A stretch of 28,786 nucleotides of DNA, from the IMG/VR virus record IMGVR_UViG_3300009506_000147, positions 1 through 28,786 of that record. The stretch is one strand, 5' to 3'. The stretch comes from a virus. A model generated the notes under the pieces. The model was not told where the DNA came from and ran no database searches. It worked only from the letters and a program-made list of their open reading frames with translations. Positions within the stretch are counted from its first letter, which is position 1. Each line of letters opens with the position of its first letter. This document shows, in pieces, positions 11,921 to 19,233 of the stretch. The position numbers and the translations under genes were made by a program.

Positions 11921-12432
11921 TGTCCAAAAGTTCTGACGAGGATTTGTGGTCAGAACGCCGCTCCAACTTAAATCGCCATATTACCAACGTTCGTGACTCG
12001 TGTGCGTTACTAGGTGGGCGGTTGATTAGACTAGGAGAGACCAAACTAGGTCATAATCTCATAGCTAATGGTTGGATTCACGACAACAGTAAATGGTTTG
12101 GTATAGAGTGGGAGTTTCTTCATTCAGATTTAATGGACGAAGAGACTCCCCTCTTGGCCGTCGCGGTTAAACAACATACCAAAACCAACAGACACCATCC
12201 CGAATATTGGGATAACGAAGAAGGCGATGGTATTATCTACATGCCTCGTCTTTACTTAGCGGAAATGGTGTGTGATTGGCACGCTCGTAGCCATGAATTC
12301 GGAAACGATGTACTGGAATGGATCAAAACGAACGGTACTAAGAAGTTCAAATTCACCGTTCAAAGCAAACCATACAAGGAAATCAAAGACCTACTAGGTA
12401 TTTTGCTGGATACAAAGTTCAAGGCGGTGTAA
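11920..12432 (+). CDS. HD-like predicted metal-dependent hydrolase (DUF5662-like)
   Basis: The ATG shares one base with the previous TAA. The 170-residue helical protein has a spaced set of likely metal ligands: H20 (NRHITNV), H54-D55-x-S57-K58 (WIHDNSKW), H86 with N90-R-H92-H93 (KQHTKTNRHHPEYW), and E115/D119 (YLAEMVCDWHARS). HD...NxHH...EMxxDW is the pattern I associate with the phage-rich DUF5662 group related to HD phosphohydrolases. A nucleotide or phosphoester substrate is likely but unproven. The gene name is from pattern memory only. Confidence 0.6.
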   Translation: MSKSSDEDLWSERRSNLNRHITNVRDSCALLGGRLIRLGETKLGHNLIANGWIHDNSKWFGIEWEFLHSDLMDEETPLLAVAVKQHTKTNRHHPEYWDNEEGDGIIYMPRLYLAEMVCDWHARSHEFGNDVLEWIKTNGTKKFKFTVQSKPYKEIKDLLGILLDTKFKAV

Positions 12433-12638
12433 TGCAGAGTACAATAGATCAGCAATTGTTCGATGACTTCATGCAGGCTTTCTATATTGACCCGTCTTTG
12501 ACTTCGGAATACGCCAAGCATAATTGTCGTCGATGTAAGGGGGTTGGAAGATGGATGTCGGACGATCCCACTACCAGACGCAAACAACTAATCATTTGCG
12601 AATGCGTTAAAAAGGCAGTTAGGACTACACTAGCATGA
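12432..12638 (+). CDS. Small zinc-finger-like protein
   Basis: The 68-residue product overlaps the previous stop (TAATG). It has a CRRCKGVGRW motif (about residues 32-41), like a DnaJ CxxCxGxG half-finger, completed by CEC at about 56-58, so one zinc site is likely. The rest is helical with a basic end. The ATG of the dCMP deaminase overlaps its TGA. It may be a partner of the next enzyme; otherwise unknown. Confidence 0.6.
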   Translation: MQSTIDQQLFDDFMQAFYIDPSLTSEYAKHNCRRCKGVGRWMSDDPTTRRKQLIICECVKKAVRTTLA

Positions 12639-13288
12639 AAAATGGTTTAGGGATCAGGATTCAACCACGAGTTGGTAAAGATCAAGTTGACAAAACTATC
12701 GTCACCCTCAAGAAATGGGAACTCAAACATAGAGAATCATTCAGGCCAAGTTGGGTTGACTATTTCATTGCAATGGCGTTTATCGCTCGTACTCGATCAC
12801 ACGATGCTGAAACTCAACACGGTTGTGTCATCACTGATAGCAACCACAGGGTATTAGGAGTGGGATATAACGGATTTCCCCGTGCGTGTGACCCAATGGT
12901 AGAGTCATGTCTACCAAACATCAGACCTGAAAAATATCCGTGGATGTTGCATTCAGAACACAATGCCTGTGTCAATTGCTCATTGACTCCATACAAGGGT
13001 ATTGCCCATGTAACGGGCTGGCCTTGTAATGGTTGTGTCATGACAATGTGGCAACACGGAGTAGAAACAGTACACGCTTTGGGTACACAGGAATCTGCGA
13101 AGTGGCAAAACGAAAGTGAAGAGGAAATCAGACTGACGTTTCTGGCAGCAACGGGGATGGAAATAAACTACTACCACATAGATGCTCTACCCTTAACCAA
13201 ACTTGTCAGAGACTTGCTTGATGAAAACATTGATATGCTCAACGCTTCTGTTAATCTGTTGCCTATTGGGTTACCTGACCCTAGCTAA
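12635..13288 (+). CDS. dCMP deaminase
   Basis: It deaminates dCMP to dUMP, the substrate of ThyX. The zinc and catalytic motifs are clear: H106-S-E108 (HSEHNAC) and P130-C131-x-x-C134 (PCNGCVM), plus the upstream HGCVITDSNHRVLGVGYNG strand and FPRACD typical of the deoxycytidylate branch. At 217 residues it is longer than the usual 150-190, because of about 35 extra N-terminal residues and a C-terminal extension. ATGA overlap with the previous gene. The last 68 nt overlap the start of the thioredoxin-like gene. Confidence 0.92.
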   Translation: MKNGLGIRIQPRVGKDQVDKTIVTLKKWELKHRESFRPSWVDYFIAMAFIARTRSHDAETQHGCVITDSNHRVLGVGYNGFPRACDPMVESCLPNIRPEKYPWMLHSEHNACVNCSLTPYKGIAHVTGWPCNGCVMTMWQHGVETVHALGTQESAKWQNESEEEIRLTFLAATGMEINYYHIDALPLTKLVRDLLDENIDMLNASVNLLPIGLPDPS

Positions 13289-13658
13289 ACAGAATACAAA
13301 CGAGTGCTATACCTTAATTCCACACGTTGATGACTCGACGATTACGGCTGCTGACAAGCCTAACCGAGTTTTGGATTTTACTGCTGATTGGTGCTATTGG
13401 TGCCAACTGATGGATCGTAAGGTATGGCCAAATCAAACAGTCAAGAATGCCTTGCTTAATTACAAAGGTAAGAAACGTGAAGTGTTTGACATAAACACTG
13501 ATGTGGGCAAGGCGGCAGCAAAATTCTATGACGTAAGAGCGTTACCAACAGTCATCATTGTAACTCACGACGGTAAGGAAATCTTCCGTAGGGTGGGATA
13601 CACTGGTGTGAAAACGCTGTCAGACATGCTGAACAAATACAAGGATACAAGACGCTGA
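13221..13658 (+). CDS. Membrane-anchored thioredoxin-fold protein
   Basis: From ATG 13221 the product is 145 residues: a hydrophobic Cys-rich leader (residues 2-22, KTLICSTLLLICCLLGYLTL) and then a thioredoxin fold with the redox motif W57-C58-Y-W-C61 in FTADWCYWCQLMD and the cis-proline loop RALPT (P109). This fits DsbD-C/thioredoxin_7-type proteins acting outside the cytoplasm. It would reduce or shuffle disulfides, possibly in the Cys-rich protease at 9403. A cytoplasmic partner role with ribonucleotide reductase is less likely because of the leader. The whole leader is encoded within the end of the deaminase gene in another frame. Confidence 0.82.
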   Translation: MKTLICSTLLLICCLLGYLTLAKQNTNECYTLIPHVDDSTITAADKPNRVLDFTADWCYWCQLMDRKVWPNQTVKNALLNYKGKKREVFDINTDVGKAAAKFYDVRALPTVIIVTHDGKEIFRRVGYTGVKTLSDMLNKYKDTRR

Positions 13659-13952
13659 GGCTTAAAGACGACGTAGCAGTTCCTGATGGACAAGACTACT
13701 CCCGTAAAGCGACACATCCTCAGCAAGCAAACCGTCGCGACGTAGACATTCGCGTGTGTCGCTTTGAAAATCCCAGGGTCCGTATCTGTACGCAGTGCGG
13801 ACCCTTTTTTCTATCATACTAGAACCATCATGAAATTCTCCGGTTCTAGGACGTGTCCTAAACTTGTATGGTCTAGACGCTATACACCATACGGAACAAA
13901 AGAAGCATACCCTGCCTGTTACTGCACCCTTACATGCGATAAGGATTGTGAT
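13654..13952 (+). ncRNA. Structured RNA region, possibly pseudoknotted
   Basis: This stretch has no convincing gene but many perfect inverted repeats. These are GCTGAGG/CCTCAGC (13654-13660/13718-13724); AAAGCGACACA/TGTGTCGCTTT (13706-13716/13755-13765), which crosses the first; CGCG/CGCG (13736-13739/13751-13754); the terminator at 13775-13810; CTAGAACC/GGTTCTAG (13819-13826/13842-13849); TAGGAC/GTCCTA (13847-13852/13855-13860), which competes with the previous one; and GTATGGT/ACCATAC (13866-13872/13886-13892). The only ORF inside is a 19-codon frame at 13686-13745 without a ribosome site. Up to 13810 it could be a small RNA; the rest would be a leader for the downstream operon. Confidence 0.5.
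13775..13810 (+). terminator. Rho-independent terminator
   Basis: AGGGTCCG (13775-13782) pairs with CGGACCCT (13798-13805). The stem continues TA/TG inward and then, after a bulged T, CTG-TACG-CAG (13786-13795). The T run 13805-13810 follows. It ends the deaminase/thioredoxin transcript or the putative small RNA. Confidence 0.9.
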
Positions 13953-14342
13953 ATGAAACCGCCACCTATCGGATGGACTACTCCAGTCCAAATAGACCGT
14001 GAAGGGGACGCAGACACTCTCACTATATCTGTCAGTCGTAAACTAATCATTCGACTGGTCGACGAACAACTCTGTTTCGATGCTCCTGAAACTTACAGAC
14101 CTCGATCTGAGGCAGAAAGAGAACATGGCAAAAAGGCAACCAAATTCTTACACTCCCTACTGTTTCGACCCGATGGCACTCCTCGTGATTTAGTCCTTCA
14201 CATTCCTGGTGATCCTGATGGGAAGATTGCGAAGACGATAGCTATAGGTGGTCGGTTTGTAGGAATGCTTTTTGCTGATGGTATTGACGTAGTAGAAGAA
14301 CTCAAGAAGAATGGTTTCATTAAGCGTGATAATTATGAGTGA
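13953..14342 (+). CDS. Staphylococcal-nuclease-like (SNase fold) protein
   Basis: From ATG 13953 (AAGGAT 6-12 nt upstream) the product is 129 residues. The order of the SNase beta barrel is visible: VQIDREGDADTLTISV (12-27), LIIRLVDEQLCFDAPET (31-47) with R34 and E46 in the places of Arg35 and Glu43 of the S. aureus enzyme, and then DPDGKIAKTIAI (87-98), where the usual YGR Arg87 equivalent is Lys. VEELKKNGFIKRDNY is the expected end. It may be a weak or inactive nuclease, or use Lys. An earlier ATG (13830) would add 41 Cys-rich residues but has no ribosome site and lies inside a hairpin loop. Confidence 0.68.
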   Translation: MKPPPIGWTTPVQIDREGDADTLTISVSRKLIIRLVDEQLCFDAPETYRPRSEAEREHGKKATKFLHSLLFRPDGTPRDLVLHIPGDPDGKIAKTIAIGGRFVGMLFADGIDVVEELKKNGFIKRDNYE

Positions 14343-14508
14343 AGAAAAACCTTTTGGGATTACTTGTTGGATACGTAACTTCAATGGCAAGCCCATCAAA
14401 AGGGTCAGTGGGGATTTTGCGTCTGGATACGAGCTATGGAAGTTCTGGATCAAGAATACATCTTCTCCTGTCCCTAAGAAAAAGAAGAACAACAAGAAAT
14501 CCAAATGA
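14335..14508 (+). CDS. Small protein with Lys-rich tail
   Basis: ATG 14335 overlaps the previous stop by 8 nt, and the TGA overlaps the nrdJ ATG (ATGA), so all three are probably co-translated. The 57-residue product ends in a nearly all-Lys/Asn tail (KKKKNNKKSK). The body (GITCWIRNFNGKPIKRVSGDFASGYELWKFW) may be a short beta hairpin. No family is recognised; the tail suggests binding to nucleic acid. Confidence 0.5.
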   Translation: MSEEKPFGITCWIRNFNGKPIKRVSGDFASGYELWKFWIKNTSSPVPKKKKNNKKSK

Positions 14509-16958
14509 CTGTTTATACCTATGATGAAGCCTTAGAAGCGTCTGTTGACTACTTCAATGGTAACAGATTTGCTGCCAAGATTTTTGTAGATAAGTATGCC
14601 CTAAGAAATACTGAAGATCAAATTCTCGAAGCGACTCCCGACGCCATGCATCGACGCATAGCTAATGAGTTTGCCAGAATTGAACTTGGTAAGGCACAAC
14701 TAGGTCTTTTTCATTTGGATGTTGAAGAAATATATGACATGTTGAAGGAGTTTGGTAAGCTGATTCCACAAGGATCACCCCTCTATGGAATCGGAAACCA
14801 ACATCAATACGTCACACTTTCAAACTGCTACGCACTAGAACCACCAGTCGACAGTTACGGTGGTATCCACTTCACAGACGAACAAATCACTCAAGTCTCT
14901 AAACGTAGGGGTGGTACTGGCATTGATCTTTCTCACCTACGACCAGCCGGTACAGCTACACACAACTCCTCACGCACTAGTACGGGAATGCTCTCGTGGA
15001 TGGATCGCTACTCCCATTCTGCACGAGAGGTAGGTCAACATGGTCGGCGTGGTGCTCTCATGCTGACACTCAACGTACATCACCCCCAAATTCTAGACTT
15101 CATTCATTCCAAAGACGATGGTAAGAGTATTACCGGAGCTAACATCAGTGTCAAACTCACCGATGAATTCCTTGAAGCTGTCAAACACAATCAAGAGTAT
15201 GAACAACGTTGGCCTATAGATTCTGATACTCCTGTCATATCTCACATGGTAAATGCCAAAGAGATATGGAATGAAATTGTAAAGAGTGCATGGTTTAGGG
15301 CTGAACCCGGCGTGCTCTTTTGGGATCACACGTTACGGGAAAGTCCTGCCGATTGCTACGCAGACTTTGGTTTTCGTACCGTTAGTCCTAATCCATGCTC
15401 AGAAATTCTTCTCTCTGCCAATGATGCCTGCCGTCTACTTGCCATCAACCTTTTCTCCTGTGTCATTAAACCATTCGAAGGTGGTGCGTTTTTCGATTTC
15501 GACATGCTATATCAGCTAGCATACAACGCACAGATTTTGATGGATGATTTAGTAGACCTTGAACTGGAATGTATAGACAGGTTATTGACAAAGATTGAAG
15601 GTGATCCCGAACCTGCAATCATCAAGGAACGTGAACTTTATCTATGGCAGCAGGTTCAAGAGAAGACTCGTCAGGGACGCCGTACTGGCACGGGGATTAC
15701 CGCTTTGGCCGATGCGATGGCTGCCATTGGTATCACCTATGGCTCACGTAAGAGTTTGTATTTTGTAGAGAAAGTGTACCGCACGCTTAAAAATGGAGCG
15801 TACAGGGCGTCCGTTGATCTAGCCAAGTCGCTAGGACCGTTTCCTATATGGGACAAAAACCTCGAAAAAAATAATTCGTACCTTCTACGTCTGAAAAAAG
15901 ACTTCCCTGAAACGTGGGAAGACATGCAGAAATATGGACGGCGGAACATCGCTCTCCTGACAACCTCTCCAGGTGGGACAATAAGTAATCTGGCTAAGAT
16001 AGGTCCATATTTTGGAACTTCTTCCGGCATTGAACCGGTCTATCAGACTAGTTTTGTACGTCGCAAGAAAGGTAATCCTGGCGACAAAGATTTTCGTACC
16101 GATTTTATTGATCCTTCTGGTGATCATTGGATGGAATTTGAGGTCTATCATTCAGGGTTGAAATTATGGATGGATACAGTAGGTGAATCAGATTCGTTAA
16201 CTCCTGAACAACTGCCTTATCACAATGCTTGTGCTTATGACATAGACTGGAAAGCACGTGTCAATATACAAGCCACTGCCCAAAAACATATCGACCACGG
16301 CATATCCTCAACTATAAATCTACCAGAAGACATAGAACTAGAAACTGTAGACAAATTGTACAGACAGGCTATGAAGAGTGGTGTCAAAGGTATCACGGTC
16401 TACAGACAGAATTGTCGTACAGGAGTTTTGATTGATCCTAGTTCGATTCAGCATCATACTGCACCGCAAAGACCAAAAGAACTACCATGCGACGTGTATC
16501 ATATAACAGTACGTGGTACACCATATTTTGTACTCGTTGGTATGTACAAAGGTGAACCGTATGAGGTATTCTGTGGAAGAAATGGAAATGTTGGCAAGGG
16601 AGTAAAGAACGGTACAATTATCAAGATGGGGCGTCCAAAGCAGTACAAAGCCATCTTCGAAGACGGTAGTGAATTGTGCCCGATCACGTTGGCCTGTACA
16701 GATGAAGAGGAAGTGGTCACCCGATTGGCTTCACTGAACCTGCGTGGTGGTGTATCTATGCACCAGATTGTTCAACAGCTAGAAAAAACACAGGGAGACT
16801 TGACCAGCTTCTCGAAGAGTATCACACGAGCGTTGAAGAAATATATTCCTGACGGTACTCATGAAAAAGGAAAATGCCCACAGTGTCATTCCGAATCTCT
16901 TGTCAGGGAAGCAGGTTGCATGGTTTGCAAATCCTGTACTTGGTCGGCGTGCAGCTAA
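14505..16958 (+). CDS. nrdJ: Class II (adenosylcobalamin-dependent) ribonucleotide reductase
   Basis: It reduces ribonucleotides to deoxyribonucleotides using a B12-generated thiyl radical, so it works without a second subunit or oxygen. Key parts seen: SNCY with redox C108; GGTGIDLSHLRPAGT (136-150); N296-P-C298-S-E300, the active-site NPCxE with the radical Cys; DACRLLAINLFS (307-318) with the partner Cys C309; TGTGITALADAMA; and SPGGTISNLAKIGPYFGTSSGIEP, the substrate phosphate loop. A C-terminal zinc ribbon carries CPQC (791-794) and GCMVCKSC (804-811), ending in TWSACS, as in NrdJ proteins where the tail shuttles reducing power. At 817 residues it has no intein. It needs host cobalamin. 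Confidence 0.95.
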   Translation: MTVYTYDEALEASVDYFNGNRFAAKIFVDKYALRNTEDQILEATPDAMHRRIANEFARIELGKAQLGLFHLDVEEIYDMLKEFGKLIPQGSPLYGIGNQHQYVTLSNCYALEPPVDSYGGIHFTDEQITQVSKRRGGTGIDLSHLRPAGTATHNSSRTSTGMLSWMDRYSHSAREVGQHGRRGALMLTLNVHHPQILDFIHSKDDGKSITGANISVKLTDEFLEAVKHNQEYEQRWPIDSDTPVISHMVNAKEIWNEIVKSAWFRAEPGVLFWDHTLRESPADCYADFGFRTVSPNPCSEILLSANDACRLLAINLFSCVIKPFEGGAFFDFDMLYQLAYNAQILMDDLVDLELECIDRLLTKIEGDPEPAIIKERELYLWQQVQEKTRQGRRTGTGITALADAMAAIGITYGSRKSLYFVEKVYRTLKNGAYRASVDLAKSLGPFPIWDKNLEKNNSYLLRLKKDFPETWEDMQKYGRRNIALLTTSPGGTISNLAKIGPYFGTSSGIEPVYQTSFVRRKKGNPGDKDFRTDFIDPSGDHWMEFEVYHSGLKLWMDTVGESDSLTPEQLPYHNACAYDIDWKARVNIQATAQKHIDHGISSTINLPEDIELETVDKLYRQAMKSGVKGITVYRQNCRTGVLIDPSSIQHHTAPQRPKELPCDVYHITVRGTPYFVLVGMYKGEPYEVFCGRNGNVGKGVKNGTIIKMGRPKQYKAIFEDGSELCPITLACTDEEEVVTRLASLNLRGGVSMHQIVQQLEKTQGDLTSFSKSITRALKKYIPDGTHEKGKCPQCHSESLVREAGCMVCKSCTWSACS

Positions 16959-16974
16959 AATTCCAAAATTTTAC

Positions 16975-17003
16975 TTGACTTTTGCCTTTCGATGTAGTAG
17001 AAT
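16975..17003 (+). promoter_or_regulatory. Sigma-70 promoter of the HNH gene
   Basis: TTGACT (16975-16980), a 17-bp spacer and TAGAAT (16998-17003) match 10 of 12 consensus positions. The start would be near 17010, 28 nt before ATG 17038. The sequence before the -35 box (TTTTACTTGAC) resembles that at the tRNA promoter (TTTTCTACTTGAC). Confidence 0.88.
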
Positions 17004-17037
17004 AAGTAGGAAAACCTCTTTCACAGAAAGGCGATCC

Positions 17038-17637
17038 ATGACCGTACCTGTACATTTGCGTACCCTCGTGTTGAACAGCGATTACATTCCTTTGAGCATT
17101 GTTCACTGGAAGAAGGCTGCCAAGAGGGTTTTTGGAGACGATCCACCAGTTGTTGTGGAATACTACGACGTGTCTTTCAAGGACACCAAGGGTAGGGAAT
17201 ACTACGTCCCTGCCATTGTGGCCAATTCCACTCATGTCAAGAGGAATTACAAGAAGGTATCTTTCTCTCGCAAGAACATTCTCAAGAGGGATGGTTACCG
17301 CTGTCAATACTGTACGGAAAAGTTCAAGGCTAACGAACTTACTATTGACCACGTTGTTCCTCGATCAATGTGGACTGGTACTGACACCCCAACCTGTTGG
17401 CATAATCTTGTTGCCTGCTGTTACGCTTGTAACAACAAAAAGAGGAACCGTACTCCTGAGCAGGCCAACATGCCATTGAAGAAGGTTGTAAATGGTGTTG
17501 TAGTACCATACAACAGACCTAAGAGACCGAATTACGTTGATTTGGTCCTGGGTGCTTCAGGTGTAAGCATTGACAATCTACCAGCAGAATGGCATCCATA
17601 CTTCGATCATATCTTGTCAAAGGAATTGAGAATTTGA
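17038..17637 (+). CDS. HNH endonuclease
   Basis: The 199-residue product starts at ATG 17038 with AAAGG 6 nt upstream. The HNH core spans residues about 82-137: RDGYRCQYC with the first zinc pair C89/C92, TIDHVVPRS with catalytic D104-H105, H122-N123 in WHNLVACC, and the second zinc pair C128/C131. The N-terminal part (LRTLVLNSDYIPLSIVHWKKAAKRVF) is the usual partner domain of a large bacterial HNH group. It cuts DNA. Having its own promoter and lying between nrdJ and unrelated small genes, it looks like an independently acquired unit, homing or anti-competitor in role, though a packaging or repair role is possible. Confidence 0.9.
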   Translation: MTVPVHLRTLVLNSDYIPLSIVHWKKAAKRVFGDDPPVVVEYYDVSFKDTKGREYYVPAIVANSTHVKRNYKKVSFSRKNILKRDGYRCQYCTEKFKANELTIDHVVPRSMWTGTDTPTCWHNLVACCYACNNKKRNRTPEQANMPLKKVVNGVVVPYNRPKRPNYVDLVLGASGVSIDNLPAEWHPYFDHILSKELRI

Positions 17638-18008
17638 TAGGGTTTAGATCGAATACAGTTGACAAACGAGTCCAATGGCACTTCGTTTTCGTCGCACTAT
17701 GGATATTCATACTGACCGTTGCCAGCTATGACATCTGGGTCACCAACGAACTCAAGTATGACGTGTTGTTAGTTGAAGCGAACCCATTCACACACTACAT
17801 CATCAACACCACGGGCAGTCTTTCATCTGTCCTGGCTTTACGATGTTGGACTGTGGGGGTGGGTTCCCTTTTGTGTGTCATGGCCTACCAAAGATACCGC
17901 ACATTGGCATGGTTTGGGACTACTTTTCTGGCAATTGTCCACTTATATATGTACTTTTCTCTGAAAATTACCTATAATTTGTTGACGTATGGCACCCTTT
18001 GGGGATAG
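17634..18008 (+). CDS. Small membrane protein (DUF5658-like)
   Basis: The most likely start is TTG 17634, which has AAAGGA 9 nt upstream and overlaps the HNH stop by 4 nt; an ATG at 17589 is in frame but lacks a ribosome site. About 124 residues with three membrane helices: FVFVALWIFILTVASYDIW, SSVLALRCWTVGVGSLLCV and LAWFGTTFLAIVHLYMYFSL. The EANPFTHYII segment between helices one and two recalls small DUF5658-type membrane proteins. The function is unknown; the inner membrane is the likely place. Confidence 0.65.
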   Translation: MIGFRSNTVDKRVQWHFVFVALWIFILTVASYDIWVTNELKYDVLLVEANPFTHYIINTTGSLSSVLALRCWTVGVGSLLCVMAYQRYRTLAWFGTTFLAIVHLYMYFSLKITYNLLTYGTLWG

Positions 18009-18029
18009 AATGGCTTACGAGAGGATCAA

Positions 18030-18440
18030 ATGCCAACTTATATCTATGAATGTGAAAACTGCAAAGCTATGTTTGAATGTAAACATAGCATTCACCGCCC
18101 ACCACGCCGGAAATGCCCCGATTGTGGGAAATTCAAGCTGTTTCGAGTGATTCAGCCGGTTATGGGGTTTGTCAAAAAGAGTGACAATCAACTCAAGACC
18201 TTGGGTGATCTCGCCTCTCGCAATGCCGACCGCATGTCTGACGACTACAAACAACATCTCACAGAAAAAAACAGAACCAAACCCGTTGAAGAACCCAAAG
18301 AACTACCGAGAGGTATGACTAGAATTTCTCCAGACGGGGATACTCCGTTCTATCAGAAGGGGCAGGATTTGAGTAACAAGAAGTTGGCTCGTTTGACTCC
18401 TGAACAGAAAGAGAGGTACATAAAAACGGGGAAAGTGTAA
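18030..18440 (+). CDS. FmdB-type zinc-ribbon protein
   Basis: The 136-residue product starts at ATG 18030 (GAGAGG upstream). The first 40 residues are a typical FmdB zinc ribbon: PTYIYECENC (C8, C11) and KCPDC (C29, C32). The rest is charged and probably extended, ending PEQKERYIKTGKV. FmdB ribbons are of uncertain function and often assumed regulatory. The stop is followed immediately by the next ATG. Confidence 0.75.
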   Translation: MPTYIYECENCKAMFECKHSIHRPPRRKCPDCGKFKLFRVIQPVMGFVKKSDNQLKTLGDLASRNADRMSDDYKQHLTEKNRTKPVEEPKELPRGMTRISPDGDTPFYQKGQDLSNKKLARLTPEQKERYIKTGKV

Positions 18441-19034
18441 ATGTTAGACCCTTATTCGGATCACACTGTTGATAAAGATGGTAACTGGAAGAAGATTGAA
18501 ACTCTAAAACCAGCCAACTATGAAGAACTGATCAGAAAACCAACTGTAAAGAAACATATAGGACCAGCACGAAGGTGTCGTGTAGTACCGTATGATAGGG
18601 AAAATCAACTTGCTAAGTTCATTGATGGCGTACCACACGAAGACGAGATAGAACATCCTACAGTACAAGATATTGTAGACGGTCCCAGAGGTTATGAAGT
18701 GGTTCACAAAGAAGAACCCCCTCATTGGACCGAGACAGACGAGCCTGCTCCCAATCATTATTGGGTTGCATTAGTTCCAGGCCGAGATGACTTCAACAAT
18801 TTCTATCTGGAAGTCCCAGAAGCACTAGCAGGCTGTGTTCATAGTTACCGCAAAGAATACGCTAGGCTGTGGACAGAATTCATGGTCGAGAACAAACTGT
18901 TCGTGCGTTATCTAAGAGGAAAGATTACTGATGTCAGAAAATGGGCAGGTGCTGGCTGGAGACAAGCCAGTAGATTCTACCGATGGGCAAAACGAACGAT
19001 TGTATCCGCATCACGTCGTCGTAAGGATAAATAG
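18441..19034 (+). CDS. Hypothetical protein with basic C-terminus (197 aa)
   Basis: ATG 18441 directly follows the previous TAA. The first half is charged and Pro-rich (PARRCRVVPYDRENQ; EEPPHWTETDEPAPNHYW), followed by a strand region (WVALVPGRDDFNNFYLEV). The end is strongly basic and aromatic (WAGAGWRQASRFYRWAKRTIVSASRRRKDK), suited to nucleic-acid or membrane-surface binding. The last 104 nt also encode the start of the next gene in another frame. No family is recognised. Confidence 0.6.
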   Translation: MLDPYSDHTVDKDGNWKKIETLKPANYEELIRKPTVKKHIGPARRCRVVPYDRENQLAKFIDGVPHEDEIEHPTVQDIVDGPRGYEVVHKEEPPHWTETDEPAPNHYWVALVPGRDDFNNFYLEVPEALAGCVHSYRKEYARLWTEFMVENKLFVRYLRGKITDVRKWAGAGWRQASRFYRWAKRTIVSASRRRKDK

Positions 19035-19233
19035 TTACGCGATTCCAGTGATCAATGATCCAAAAGTGAAGTGTCCAATGACTTCGGAAGTGTTTAACTT
19101 CACATTAGCCTTACCGGCTAGAAGCGGACAACACGCAATTCAAACTTTCATTAAAGCCCTAGAGGAATTACAAGAGCGATGGGTAAAAGCATATACGACG
19201 AAATCTGTGAGCAACGAGCCGACACCACCCTGA
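18931..19233 (+). CDS. Hypothetical protein in long overlap (100 aa)
   Basis: ATG 18931 has a good AGAGGA site 10 nt upstream, which supports this start despite a 104-nt overlap with the previous gene. Later candidates (GTG 19048, ATG 19078) lack a ribosome site. The C-terminal half (SEVFNFTLALPARSGQHAIQTFIKALEELQERWVKAY) is a strand and a helix; the N-terminal 30 residues are low-complexity and polar. The function is unknown. It overlaps the next gene by 55 nt. Confidence 0.5.
   Translation: MSENGQVLAGDKPVDSTDGQNERLYPHHVVVRINSYAIPVINDPKVKCPMTSEVFNFTLALPARSGQHAIQTFIKALEELQERWVKAYTTKSVSNEPTPP

Noticed and set aside
13221-13658. Thioredoxin as electron donor to NrdJ
   Set aside because: The N-terminal membrane leader puts the redox site outside the cytoplasm, where NrdJ is not found.
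13830-13952. Cys-rich N-terminal extension of the SNase-like gene
   Set aside because: ATG 13830 has no Shine-Dalgarno and sits in the loop of a perfect 8-bp hairpin; ATG 13953 has AAGGAT well placed.
13662-13991. 109-codon - strand ORF over the structured RNA region
   Set aside because: It is the only gene-length minus-strand frame in a gap, but it reads through the terminator and palindromes and has no ribosome site; all supported genes are on the + strand.
14505-16958. Intein or intron in nrdJ
   Set aside because: The protein is of normal length with all motifs in order and no splice-type Cys/His-Asn junctions.
16959-16974. Terminator after nrdJ
   Set aside because: Only a short AT-rich repeat is present; there is no GC stem before the T-rich stretch, which belongs to the next promoter.
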